Shown here: positions 47,323-59,535 of the stretch, piece by piece | How positions within the stretch are numbered: position 1 is the stretch's first letter | Layout: every line of letters starts with the position of its first letter | NCBI GenBank assembly: GCA_021234155.1 | Contig: JAJEKV010000027.1 | Coordinates: 14,210,993 to 14,274,992 of the forward strand | DNA from: Isoetes taiwanensis | Taxonomy: Eukaryota > Streptophyta > Lycopodiopsida > Isoetales > Isoetaceae | Direction of reading: 5' to 3' | Length of the DNA stretch: 64,000 nt | The notes under the pieces: generated by a model | Databases searched by the model: none | What the model was told of the DNA's origin: nothing | The model's input: only the letters and a program-made list of their open reading frames with translations | Program-made: the position numbers and the translations under genes

Positions 47323-48833
47323 TCAACAAGCCACAACCATATCTTTAGGGAGTTGCACTGTATTCTTAGTTGGTTGTATTTTAAGCTCTCCAGCTGAGAC
47401 CGAGTCATCTGCCTCTAGCAACTCTGCCTCGTATTGGACTGTCTCAAGTTTTACCTTTTGTCCATTCTCCAGCCTGGAAATTTTGCCTTTAGATTCTCCT
47501 TTCAACAGCTGCACCACTTCCATCATGGTTGGCCTATGCTCTGGGGAATTTTGAGCACATAAAGTGGCTGCTCGAACAACGCATTTCAGTTCTTCCTCAT
47601 CATACTTCATTTGCAGCTTTGGATCTACTAAGTCGCTTAACCTGTCTTGAAGAACAAAGGGTGCAGCCCACTCAACAATTGTCCGTTTAACACCAGAGGC
47701 AAGCTTTTCTATTGGTTTCTTTCCGCTTATCAATTCAAGCAAAAGAATGCCAAAACTGTAAACGTCACAGCTTTCTGAAACTTTGCCTAGCATGGCATAT
47801 TCAGGGGCAAGATATCCCAATGTCCCTTTAACCCGAGTAGTCACATGTGTCACACCTTCTGGAATCAGTTTTGCAAAGCCAAAATCTGCTACTTGAGCTT
47901 CAAAGCTGGAATCAAGTAATATATTGCTGGCTTTCACATCTCTGTGAATAATGTGGGGTGTTGCGTGATGATGTAGATACCTGTTATCAAAAAAACACAA
48001 ATGGACATGGATAATTACTAAGTAACATATCTCTTTCCTCTATATGAATGAGAAAATAGAAACAAACATAATCTAAGTGATGTTGCTTACAAAATTCCTT
48101 CTGCAGCACCAATTGCTATGTTCATTCTTTTTCGCCAGTCAAGTAGAGAATCAGCAGCAAAGTTCCCGTGCAAGTGAGTAAAAAGGCTAGAGTTGGGCAT
48201 ATAATCATAAACAATAAGCCGCTCTTGTCCTTCAGCACAATAGCCTCGAAGACTTAGGAGATTCTTGTGGCGAACTCTACCTAAAATTTCAACCTCCACT
48301 GAAAACTCTGATTCTCCTTTTGTGCTCCATACCTTCAGTCTTTTGACAGCAATCTATAATCGTAACACCTCTTGTTAGTGATCAAATGCACGAAGCTCAA
48401 ATATTAAATAAAAAAATGAAAAAACAGCAGCATTTTTCTCACCTGAGAACTATCCCATAGCTGTCCCCAATAAACGCTGCCGAAGCCACCCTCCCCAAGT
48501 TTGTTATCATAATTAAAATTGTTTGTTGCAGCATGAAGTTCTTTCAAAGAAAATATTCTCCATGTAGCAGACTTCTTATCCGTCGAAGGTCTGTAGAAAT
48601 ATGCAGATCGTTATAATGCATATGTCCTCGAAAACCAGGCGAGACACAAAGGATATGTACATGGTGTTTCCGACACTTTTCATCTTGAGAGGTCAAACAA
48701 AAGCACAGGAGGCATCTAGTAACCCTATGAGATAGTAGAAATTTACAAAGCCAAACCTGATTATAGCACCCCTAGTGAGACTACTTGCTTACCTGTTTCC
48801 TCCACACAAGCATCTTCCGAAAATACAGTCCAT
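47323..48833 (-). CDS. PTI1-like receptor-like cytoplasmic kinase
   Basis: Ser/Thr protein kinase, predicted in the cytosol or at the plasma membrane. Four exons with consensus GT/AG sites and matching phases: 48793-48833, 48443-48590, about 48091-48353 and 47323-47980; 369 residues. The N-terminus is MDCIFGRCLCGG, where the cysteines and glycines suggest lipid anchoring. Kinase motifs in order: LGEGGFGSV (P-loop), IAVKRLK (VAIK lysine), VEVEIL (C-helix E), IIHRDVKASN (HRD), DFGFAK, GTLGYLAPEYA and DVYSFGILLLEL. The closest family from memory is the PTI1-like kinase At3g15890 of Arabidopsis (similar length, same SLKELHAATN and SLRGYCAEGQERLIVYDYMPN-type blocks, here shown only in part). It keeps HRD, whereas that Arabidopsis relative appears altered there. 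No extracellular or membrane segment was seen. A role in defence or stress signalling is inferred from the family. Confidence 0.9.
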
Positions 48834-49756
48834 GTTTTGTTGATCCAATAAATAGGGAACCGCTAGTCGATACTTTAGTTACCATGCTCTGCTCATCACG
48901 ATACGCAATTCAAAAAGGCCCTGCATTTAGGACGAGCTTCTATTTCCGGCATTTAACCTGCGCGTAAGAGAAAACAGGTAAAACCAAATGTAGATGCTCA
49001 AAAACTTGTCGCAAATTTTTCCGTTTGGTAAGATTAGAACTTCGCCAAATTAGGCGTGAGGATGGGAAAATAAAAATAAACCACGTACAAATCATTCACA
49101 AGAAAGCTGAGAACAGCGGGGAAAAAAACCAGTATGAACAAATTAAGCTCAAATTTTACTCAAACCCGAGCAGGGTGTCAAATAAAAGGCAAAAAGCAAA
49201 CAGTGGAGATGAGGAAAAGAAAGAAGGTACCATTTTGCAGCGGGAAGACGTCAGAGCTGTGCCAAAGGTCCGTGAGCTGGAAAAAACCGACCGAAGCAAA
49301 GAGCTGAAAAGACCTTTTGAAAAGATGGGTTAGATGCCAAAGGCCAAAGCGAGAAGGTAGCCAATCGCCATAGCCAAGTCCGGCGCGCCCTTGTCCCCCA
49401 CTTGCTAGCCCACTTCACACAGAAAACGCGGTGTTCTGTAATAACAACGTGGCGGGAACCTACCATCTAGGCCGTCCGCCCTACGGAACTCCGGATTTGG
49501 AGCCATCTTAACCGTCCAAATATTCTATCAGATTAAGACATACTAGACGTTGGAAAAGCGTGCGAGCATGCGTGTGTCTGCCCGCCATGATTGGCAATGC
49601 CTCCGAATATACTTGAGGATATGCCGTTCTAATTATTCTGTCTAAAACCATTATTTCTGGATTTGTGAGCCAACTGCCGTTATAAAAATGGGGCATCTAA
49701 ATTGGTGTAGGAGAATAGGTTCTTTACATTTCAATGGGGCGCACACACACACCAAC
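48834..49756. other. Kinase upstream region, no other gene seen
   Basis: This would contain the kinase 5' UTR and promoter on the minus strand. Reading frames at 49025-49333 and 49251-49466 lack recognisable domains. Confidence 0.4.
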
Positions 49757-50060
49757 ATTGCTCACTGGGTCCGACCCCTTCTACTATACTTACACGTCAG
49801 ATCAATATAGACCATCATATCAATTCGTCAAATCTTTGCAGCCCCGAAGACTACACTTGGGCAAAATATCCGACCCCATTCACTATATTTACACTCTGAT
49901 ATCTATTCGTCAAACCTTTGCCCAAGTGCAGGCCCCAGAGACTACACTTGGGCAAGATTTTTCTCTGGGTCCGACTCCGTTCTTTATATTTACAGGTTAT
50001 ATGGATAAACTGTCATATCTATTCGTCAAATATTTGTCCAAGTGTAGGCCCTAAAGACTA
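49757..50060. repeat. About 100-bp tandem repeat, three units
   Basis: Units begin at about 49767 (GGGTCCGACCCC), 49866 (TATCCGACCCC) and 49968 (GGGTCCGACTCC), each with TATTCGTCAAA and ACTACACTTGGGCAA-type blocks. The units differ by several substitutions, so the array is old. Confidence 0.65.
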
Positions 50061-50885
50061 GGGGCCATGTATAAGTTTCTTCGAATGTGAGCTAGGAAGA
50101 AGAGGAAGAAGCAGGGGAAGAACATCATCAAATATATCTAAAGATCCAGGCATGTCATCAATCGTATGTGCCACATTACTATGTTCCCAAACAGGTGCAC
50201 ACGAAGACCACTGAAGGTCCTTTGTTGTCGAAAATGGATGACTTGAAAAAGGAAACTCAATGGCAAGGGGCACTTAAAGGCTTAGAATAGTTTGTTTTTT
50301 CAGAAGCAGTATAGCTATTCATATGTGGGGTAATGAAATTTGCATGCATGGGATCCACTCGGGAAGAACAATTTAAAGTTGCTAAAAGACGCTACATGTT
50401 ATCGACAAATCAGAGTGTATTCCTTCTCTAAGGGTGAAGTAAAGTGTGTATGCGATATTTGATCTCCTACATTGTTCTTCATCTACTTTGAATCATATTA
50501 ATTAGATTTTATTTTATCCTTAAAAAAGGGGGGCCACAAGAAGGAGTCAAAACTACGGCTAGCCTAGCACTAGGTCTTTAATCTTTGAACTTACCCATTG
50601 TCCTAATATTCAAATCCAATGGAGCACAAAACCTAGTTTTTGCTACTGCCCCTTTTGTTCACTTCTTGATGTGGCCATGTCTAGGGCACTCTTAGCTCAA
50701 GGATGTCGACCTATTCTTACCAGTCCCTAAGGGGATGAATGACTCATTGTATGTATATTTGTATATTAACTTTGGCTCATTATGTGTGTATTGCTTCTGT
50801 GTATTTGATCCGGGTCTAGAGGCTTGAATTTGTGCAACGTATATTGTGCATCTAAAGTGCCTTACATGTAGGAAGTATGAGGTAA
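50061..50885. other. No gene seen
   Basis: Non-coding spacer. A minus-strand frame at 50692-51096 overlaps the LINE fragment and is not supported. Confidence 0.4.
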
Positions 50886-51445
50886 CCATCATCATTACCA
50901 CACCACTACCTGCGCACCCATCTACCCATGAAAAAGCGCAGGGTGATTGCTTCCATTCGCACAGGTGCACACCACCTCGCATTGAGGCGGGGGAGATGGA
51001 TTGGGGAGCAGCGGGAGGGCAGTGTCGGCGGTCTTTGTCAATGAGCGCCATTGAGGATGAAAGTCCGCCCTCCGGGCCTGTCCAGCGTCTGAGCATATCA
51101 GGCTCGGTATGCTCGGTTAGTTATTGCCCCATCATTTTGCATGAGCTCTGAGCCACGGCCTCGTAGGCTTGTTGGGATCGTACCTGGGGAGGTAATGGAT
51201 CTGCGGACTCGGTTATGCCCCCGTCCAGACATTAACCTCGGTGTGCTTGTGATTATGTATATAACTGTGCAGTATGTCATCATCCTTATTGCTACTAAGG
51301 TTTTTCCCCCGAAAACCCTTCGGGGCGGGGGTTTTTTAATCCTGGTAGTAATGCGCCTGCTGCTCTCTCTTTGTACTTGGGTCCCATAGGCCAGTTGGTC
51401 TCCGTGGACGATAAAATCATATTCTATTCTATTCTATTCTATTAA
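50886..51445 (+). mobile_element. LINE 3' fragment with (ATTCT)n tail
   Basis: Homologous to the last 560 bp of the LINE at 57380-59530. Coding end: ATGAAAAAGCGCAGGGTGAT, then HHLRIEAGRWIG-type codons. 3' UTR: CGAAAACCCTTCGGGGCGGG followed by T-run, GGTCCCATAGGCC and CCGTGGACGATAAAAT, then ATTCT repeats (51420-51441). 5'-truncated, as is common for LINEs. Confidence 0.75.
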
Positions 51446-52260
51446 AAATATGTCAGTAGTTTCCGTCCAAAAAGGATATGCGACTTGTAAATCTATATCT
51501 CGTTTCCATGACATAAATAATACATGCCTTCGTTGCAACTCTACCAAATATATCAACAATATAAAGATTGTCTATTCTATTCTATTCATTGACATATACG
51601 AGGAAAAAGGAAGACTAACAATCATATGACCAGCACTATAGGCTAATTGTATTTTAAAAATTTATGCATATGTATTAATTTAACATGTTAACTACTGTTA
51701 TTTGAATAGAACAATGATGTAACATCTAATCCACCCTGGTGTACTAATAAGATATTGGGTAGAACAATGATGCAACATCTAATCCACCCTGGCGTAGTAG
51801 ATATTGGGTTTCTTTATCGAAGCTATCACATGCAGTCATTTTCCATGTCGGCATTTTTTTAATAACAAGTGGCCTTCCAATTCTCAACATGCCTCCAAAC
51901 ATTCTTATGAATTTGCTATATTTCAAGTACTTGACCATGTGTGGATTTTGATGGTGCTCCGATTGTCGTGGTTTTCTTTATTTGAAGATTAAAGTCATGA
52001 AATTCCTCTGAAAAAACATGAACGTCACAACCCACCCAATTCATTCCAGGAAATGCCAAAAAAATGAAAATGTTTTAGACAAGGGATGATTTTATATAAA
52101 GAAGTTTTTTTAGCCTAATACTCTACGAGGGGAAGGTTTCTGTCCCTAAGCCCATTATTGATTGAAAGGTCCATTTAAAATCAATGACTACCTTATATTA
52201 ATCGATCTCAAGTTGAACTTTGGGATATGAGTAGCTTTTGAGCTACTTTATAGTCATTAA
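51446..52260. other. No gene seen
   Basis: AT-rich spacer; a further ATTCT tract at about 51567-51586 may be a stray LINE tail. AACAATGATGTAACATCTAATCC occurs twice (about 51710 and 51763). Confidence 0.4.
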
Positions 52261-52266
52261 AAGTAT

Positions 52267-53282
52267 TTGCGTGCTGCCCTGGCAACTTTCCAAAGACCCC
52301 ATTTCCAGAGAGGCAGGTCGAACGCCGAGGCCGAATTTCCAACATTGAGGAACCAACATGCCAAAGTCAACCAAGGGCAGACAGAAACAACGGAGGGCAC
52401 CAAGCCGGTGTGGCACATAAACCCGAGGAACCGAATCCTTTGGAACACGGGGCGAGCACGACGAGAGTCAGGGACCCGCGTTGTAGCACGCAACAAGAAG
52501 GTGAAATACACTTTCCAACTTCCAACTCAATCTGAACACGCACAAATCCCAGAAGCCAAGTGGAGTCCAAAGAACGGGCCCGACACGGTTACCCAAATGA
52601 CCAAGGGCAAGCAACACATTCCAGCTCCAGCCCGTCTTACAAGCTTGGGAAGGAAAGCCACCAACTGGCTAGATCAACCCAACAGGCAACCGTCCCGAGT
52701 AGCTATCGAGTCGAGCAAGAGTATTGGCCATGTTCACGGCTAAAAGTCTCGGTCAGACGCCAAGGCCTTGTCGGGCCAAAACGAATGCCAAGGACCACCC
52801 ACCTTGCCCAAAACCATTTCGAAGTTCACCATGTCTTCTCTGACTCCGTGAACGACTCTGTGGCCAAGACAAGGGGAAAGCCGAGAAACCTGGTTGGGAA
52901 GCAAAACCACCAATTAGCGCAAATCGTGATCACCGAGCCCGCCACTAGTAACCAGCCCGACCAACCCTCAGCTCAGATCACCGCTGGGGCAATGGCGCAT
53001 CCCAGCTCAAAAAGCCTTGAACCAACCGAGCAAAACTACCAGCCATTTAGTTCAAACCAACAATCAACCCAACTAGCCAAGGCTAAGCCGCGCCAATGCT
53101 GTCGCACCAGCTATCCGCCCTGGGCTAACCGGGACAAACCACCAGCAAAACATTCCCTCACACAACGTGCACATCACCAACCAACCAACAATGCGAGCCA
53201 ACAGACCCGAGCACCCGAAGCCAACCAATCAGGCCCAGAGGAAGGAGCCAACCAGTCATGCACAACCCAAAGAGGAACTTAA
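52267..53282 (+). other. Long open but low-complexity frames, doubtful gene
   Basis: Two overlapping plus-strand frames (52267-52743 and 52560-53282) are free of stops. Their products are rich in Q, P, N, S and T with no domain, and the sequence leads straight into a 197-bp satellite of similar composition. Openness may come from base composition (few T, so few stops). I do not call a protein. Confidence 0.3.
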
Positions 53283-53299
53283 GTCAGTCTCCGAGATGA

Positions 53300-54045
53300 C
53301 CAAGCCAAGAAATCAGAGGTGACTAGACCAATGGAGCCAACACGACCAACAGAACCAACCAGTCGGGTGGGGAGCCGATTAACCGGAGAGACCGAGGGAA
53401 GAGGAATTGAACAGTCATGACCAACCCAAGTTGGGATCTTAAGTGGGTTTTTACTAAGTGCCCAACCGAGACCAAGCGGAGGTGACCAAAACCGAGGAGC
53501 CTTCACAGAGAACCAACTGACTAGCCAACCCGACACCAGACAAGAACGGAACCAACCAGTCGGGTGGGGACCCGACTAACCGGAGTGACTGAGGGAAGGG
53601 CAACCGACCAGTCATGGCCAACCCAAGTTGGGATCTTAATGGGTTTTCTACTAAGTGCCCAGCCAAAACCAACCGAAAGTGACCAAAATCGAGGAGCCTT
53701 CACAGGGAACTAACCGACTAGCGAAACCGATACCGGACAAGAACGGAACCAACCAGTCGGGTGGGGAGCCGACTAACCAGAGTGACCGAGGGAAGGGGAA
53801 TCGACCAGTCATGACCAACCCAAGTTGGGATCTTAAGTGGATTTTCTACTAAGTGCCCAGCCGAAACCAACCAGAGGTGACCAAAATCGAGGAGCCTTCA
53901 CAGGGAACCAACCGACTAGCCAACCCGACACCGGACAAGAACGGAACTAACCAGTCGGATGGGGAGCCGACTAACCAGAGTAATCGAGGGAAGGGGAACC
54001 GACCAATCATGGCCAACCCAAGTTGGGATCTTAAGTGGGTTGTCA
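53300..54045. repeat. 197-bp tandem satellite, about 3.7 units
   Basis: CCAACCCAAGTTGGGATCTT recurs at 53421, 53618, 53815 and 54012, a constant 197-bp step. Each unit also holds GGAGCCTTCACAG, ACCAACCAGTCGG and CTACTAAGTGCCCA. It is rich in C/A on the plus strand and contains the palindrome CCCAAGTTGGG. Minus-strand frames repeat with the unit and are not genes. Confidence 0.85.
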
Positions 54046-54811
54046 TACGTATGATTTGGGTATGGAAACGAAGGAAACGAACTTATTACGTTATGATATT
54101 ACTCTTGAGGAATTTTTTGAGCTTGCTATTTGGTGGGAGTTTTTGCATCGAGACATATGGGGGACATCAATTTATATTGTTTTGGGCATAGTATCTCCTT
54201 TATCTTTATCTTTTATATAGTTTTATGCATGTTCATATAGTATGCCATCTTAGTCGTTCAAAATATTGGTTTCCTATATGGTTCGTCTTTTTTACATTTT
54301 TTACTAGTGGGGGTTCGAGTGACGAACTTGCCTTTGCTTCTATGTTAAGACTATGTGGTTTACAATTCATTGCTTTTCGTTGAGTTCCTGATGGTGGTGC
54401 GTACATGGGTTTGGAAAAATTTCTTCCGTGCTTGGTTTTCAGAGTTCAATTTGCATTTTTTAATTTCTCTTTGACACTTCTTGGGGCATCGTCATGCCAT
54501 GTATTGTTGTAGATAAACCTTCCATAATCTTATTACTAGTTTGTAGTGGTTTTGCAAATCTTGGGAAGATATGATTTGTGACATGGGCATCGTCATCATT
54601 TGCAAGTTCTGCACATCCTCGGGGCGTCACATCTGTCATATACATAGGGTCCAGTTTTTCCTACAAACATGGTGAGATTCAATATGGTAGAACTTATGGA
54701 ACTTTTTTGCTTTTCAATTTTCAATTTTTTTTTTTGTTGCGCAATATTTATATTCTTGTGCATTAGGGTTTGATGGATCTTTTAGATAATTGGACACATT
54801 TCTTTCAATGA
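54046..54811. other. No gene seen
   Basis: AT-rich spacer between the satellite and the Mutator-like element; short frames only. Confidence 0.5.
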
Positions 54812-54820
54812 TTATAAAAA

Positions 54821-55657
54821 GGGAAATTCATAAAAATGCCCCTATATTTTGGCAAAATTGTTAAAATGCCCTTATATTTTAGTAAATTATTAAAATGCCC
54901 CTATTTTGTGCCTGAGACAAGAATGAACCACTAATTCTACCTTCGTGCCTTAATTAACTGATCCCATGCTACGGATTTAAGCTCTAAGAGCTTAATCATC
55001 GCCTTCAGGTAAAGGTACGATCCAAATCCAAATTTATCTGCAGTAAGCTTCCCTGTACTTCCCCCTCTGGCTTTTAATTGCTCCCATGAGATCAATATGC
55101 CCCGTTTTTTCGATTTGTATAAGAATCTCTGTAGAATTTCTTCTGTTACCTTGCTGGACTGCTCAAGCCTTAAAAGGGATGCTTTGATAGCAGCTCAATA
55201 TTGCAGAAAAAACGTCTAAAACAGAAGTCCCAAATTGTGCATGCACCCATAATTCTTAGATTTATCATGCATGCTCTGCGCTTATCATCAAGAAACTGAA
55301 ACTAAATGATTCAAAGGAAAAAGAGCAAAAAGAAAACCCCCGGGAATATGTACCTGTGCGATGGAGCTTCAACTTCTTCAGCGTCCCTTTGCATTTCAAC
55401 CTGCGAGAAAATTTTAGAGCTTCAGAACTTTTGGAGCTTCAGGTTCTTCAGTGGATGAGCCCAGGGCTTTTAGAGCCATCTGCCATACCACAAGAAGAGC
55501 ATTCGTGACCTGATTAAGAAGAGTATTCCATGACAAAGTAGAATTTGCGGTCGACTTTTGTCTCAGGCAAAAAACAGGGGCATTTTGATAATTTACTAAA
55601 ATATAGGGGCATTTTAATAATTTTGTCAAAATACAAGGGCATTCTTATAATTTCCCC
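54821..55657 (-). mobile_element. Mutator-like element carrying gene fragments (Pack-MULE type)
   Basis: 837 bp between a 9-bp target duplication TTATAAAAA (54812-54820 and 55658-55666). The ends are about 95-bp inverted repeats built of AATGCCCCTATATTTT-type units; 9-bp duplication plus long terminal inverted repeats is the Mutator pattern. The inside reads on the minus strand as exons with splice sites: NTLLNQVTNALLVVWQMALK (about 55440-55530), a middle exon ending CATCGCACAG|GTACAT (about 55353), and SKKRGILISWEQLKARGG then KFGFGSYLYLKAMIKLLELK (about 54960-55120). I do not recognise the donor gene. No transposase. Confidence 0.75.
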
Positions 55658-55666
55658 TTATAAAAA

Positions 55667-57379
55667 TCTGCATATGCTATTGTTTTCTAGACATATTCTT
55701 TCCATTTTTTTGTTTGAGTTGGGTGATTCTAAGGATATGCATTATGTCTTTAAACACGGGCCAGGTGAGCAACACCTTTAGTTTTCGATTGGGCTATATT
55801 TTATATGTTTGCATATTTCTCATGAGTTCAGGAATATTTGTATATTTATCACACTGTTGAGTCGTCATTTCCATATATCTTTGCTTTTTGAGTTTAGATA
55901 TTCTAAAGCTATTGATTCTTTATCATTATGCTCTCATTTCATATTATTGTACATTATATTTTCTTTGCATCTTGGAGTTTGACATTTATAAAACTATTGA
56001 TTCTTTGTCATTATGCTATTAATTATCATATATTTCTTTATCCAAATTTGGTCCTCACAATCCAATACCGTAATAGACATCTTTATTAATTCCTCTCATT
56101 TTCTAGGGTCTAACGTTATTAATGCCACGTCTAGTAGATGTTACATAGTTTTTTGCACAATGTTTTTTGCACATTGGAAATTGAAGAGTGTGGCTTGTTT
56201 CGTCCTTATGTGTGCATCCATATTTAGCATTCTAGTTCTGTCACTGAGCATTATCAGTTGTATTTTTTAAGTTGTTTGCTAGTCATGGACACTTCTGCAA
56301 CGTGGTTCTGGTTTCATACAATAGGGTTGTTAGACATGTTCATTGATCATATATGTGGATTTGAGGGCGAGATGTTACCTTCCCAATTTATGGGTATTTT
56401 TGCATTTTTATGATTACTTTGAATCTCCTCTTTGGTTTGGCCCTGACATTAGCTGTGTTCTTGATATGATCTCAATCTTGCCCTTTTCGAATTTGACTTT
56501 GGCCCTTTGCTTGGTTTCGTGTATATCCATTCATACCCTTCTACCAAAGTTCAATCTTAGTTAGTTTTGACTTCGATTTTCGCTACTTTGCCCCTAACCT
56601 CAACCTTGATTTATATCGTTTTGTTCGCTTGTTCATTTCCACATAGGCCTCTTAACCATTCGATTGATTTGACCTCATTCACGAGAAGCAGTGCATCTGC
56701 ATAGCCATCTACGTTTTTTCGTCTCCAATTTGTCTACAACTAACACTTCAACTCTCTCTTTTTTGCTATCACTTTCCATGGATAGCTTTACTACTAATAT
56801 GTCACTTCACGTCGTCATTATGTTTTTGGTTCATTTATCATGTCCGTTACTTCTTTTTTTTTATCATAGCAGACAATATGTATGGCACTAGCTTTATTAA
56901 TAATATGTCATTTTACCTAGTCATTGTGTTTTCATTTGTCCTTTTCTACCATATGGCTAACATCCTTGCACTCCACCCCGACCTTGGCACTTTTGACCTC
57001 CATCTCTGTGACGTTCCTAACCGACATGCCCTTAACCAACTGGGCAAAACCGTCTAGACGTTTATGAGTAGTCGCTTTTACCCATTTATCCCAGTGTCTC
57101 AGGAACACCCCACAGGCACATTCAAGGATCGAATACTCGAGCGGTCTACCATGGGCCCGTTACAGTCTCTCCCACTAGAACTATGCTCGTCCTCAAGCAT
57201 CCAAGGCTATACCATGTCACAATGATTACCAAGTCTCTGCAAATTACCCATGCATATAGGCACCCATGGAGACTCGAACTCGAGACCTGCTCTAAAGCCA
57301 GTGCAGCCCACAGGGAATATCACTCCCGAGCAGTGGAGGCAATACTAGCTATATGACCCTCAGGGTGCACATGCAGCAT
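55667..57379. other. No gene seen
   Basis: T-rich sequence with several short frames and no recognisable domain. 57000-57340 is less AT-rich and may be a decayed element. Confidence 0.4.
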
Positions 57380-59535
57380 TACCCTTACAAGAAGGCCCGG
57401 TGCTAGAAATCACCAGATTCGGACGTGGAACAAGGCTTCTGGCGTCTTGCAAATGGGAAAGCCCGGACACCTGGATGGTATCGCGGTGAAATTGCTTAAG
57501 TGGGCGGGGGCCGTCCATAATACCGGTGTTGGCGCCTTGTTCAACAAGGCATTGGGGAAGGCTTCCGCCGCGGTGGACCAATAGCGAGTTGTTCCCATCT
57601 ATAAAGGCGGTGACCCACTTTGCCCGACCCAATTACCGAACAATCATGGTCGGTTCGGTGTTTGTAAAACCGCTTGCGGGATTCTCGAAGCTGCGGTGAT
57701 GGGTCGGGCGAGGGATGAGAGTGCGGGCCCTCACCCGGCAGGATTGAGACCACGGCACTCAACCATTGACCACATCTTCACGTTCGCGAACATTGATTGA
57801 AGACGGCCAGGAACCGCCCGTCGGGATCTATATTGTTGCCGTGGATTTTCGCGAAGGCATTTGACACTTGTGCCTCGGGAAAAACTATGGGCAAAGGCCT
57901 GCTTGGTTGGGGTTCTGTAGATTTGCAGAATGCATTATCTGGGGTATATGAAAGATGCTTTCGGGTCGGTTGCGTGAACAAACCAACCATTTGATAGTAG
58001 TATCGGGGTTAAATCGGGGATGCCCTCTCTCCCCAACATTGTTTGGGCTTTACATTGATCAATTGGAGAGGCGGCTTACTAATAATGGGGGCGATGGAGC
58101 TCACCTTCTCTATCGGATCATCGGACGGTTAATATATCTTTGATGATGTGGACCTCTAGCTTACACACCAGCGGACATGCAACGACATCTCGATGCCCCG
58201 GACACATTACGCCAGGCGACTGATATCTTGGCGTCAACTGGCCAAGACTAAGGTGGTTTTCATATCATCTTCCGTCATCCAGGGTCCCTCCTTCGATTAT
58301 CGAGGCCAGAATGTGGAAGTTGCATCCACATACAAATATTTGGGAGTGGAGTTTCCTTCTACTATGCAACGGGACACATCCATGCATTTCGAAAGTGACG
58401 GCAGGTGGAAGGCATTATATGCAATGCAAAACAATAGTCATAGATGGGAGTTGTATGATTGGTCCCATCGATCCCACACTGTTCAAGGTCTTAGTGGAGC
58501 CCGTCCTTTTATATGGGGTGGAAGTATGGGGCCCCAGTAGTATCACTTGCTACTTGGAATGACTTGGAGCAGGGTCGAGAAAGCCTTCTTAATACCCGAG
58601 CACTAGGGGGTGAAGTCCATGGTCCCATATCAAATTCTCTTTTGGGAGGCGGATTCTTGCCTCTTCTTGAGGGCTGCCCTTGATCGCCACATTGTCTATT
58701 TTCGAGGAAGGTGGTCAATATAGGCGATGCTCGCTCTCCTAAACTAGCTTATATCATGGCAATGGGGCCACTGACACCTCAAGGCCTGCTGGAGGGAAAA
58801 GAGAGCTCAATGGTTGGCTAGATGGAATGTGCAGGAGCACAGGTGTATACATGTGCAAACAGAGGCAGATCGCCATAGCTTGAGGCAATATCTTGACGCG
58901 TGCTTCCTCATCAAGCTTTGGGATGCCAATGCCCTTGAACATGTCAAGACAGCACACTACCAGCGCCACATAAATCCCACATTGGAACGAGGCCCGCAAT
59001 GCTATCTGCGTACCCACTTGCCCATGAAAAGGCGAGACTCATTGCCTCCATTTCCGCCGGGGGCACATCATCTTCGAATTGAGACGGGCAGATGGATTGG
59101 TGAGCCACGCTAGGACAGGCTCTGTCAATGCTGCCAAATGGGAGTCATTGAGGATGAATCTCATACCCTTCAAAGTTGCCTAGCATATGATCAAATTCGG
59201 ACGCGCTATGCTGAGTTGGTCAGGCCTGGCCAGCCGTTACATGTGACATTGAGCACAGCATCCGTACGGGTGCTGGGATCATACCTTCAGGAGGTTATGG
59301 ACATGCGAGATCAGTTATGTCCTCGGGCACACACTTGACATGTATATATACATTGATGTATACTTGTACAGTTTGACAGCATTCTTATTACTGCCACGGC
59401 TTTTCCCTCGAAAACCCTTTGGGGCGGGGGTTTTTTTAACCCGGACAGTAATAAGTTTGCTACGCTCCTTATGGGTCCCATAGGCCGATTGGCCTCCGTG
59501 GACGATAAAAAATCGTTCTCATTCTCATTCTGATA
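57380..59535 (+). mobile_element. LINE, 5'-truncated, with RT and C-terminal zinc motif
   Basis: Frame-broken ORF2. RT blocks in order: NYRTIMVGSVFVKPLA (about 57630), AGLRPRHSTIDHIF (about 57738), YIVAVDFR then KAFDT (about 57830-57865), GCPLSPTLFGLYIDQLE (about 58020) and a YLDDVDL-type catalytic box (about 58135). Near the end is C-QCC-QMGVIEDESHTLQSCLAY (about 59118-59190), a zinc-knuckle-like C-x-x-C...H-x4-C. The 3' UTR has the same CGAAAACCCTTTGGGGCGGG / GGTCCCATAGGCC blocks as the fragment at 51300 and ends in ATTCTC repeats. Not active. Confidence 0.8.

Noticed and set aside
53300-54045. CRISPR-like array or repeated minus-strand genes
   Set aside because: Units of 197 bp without short spacers in plant DNA; frames repeat because the DNA repeats.
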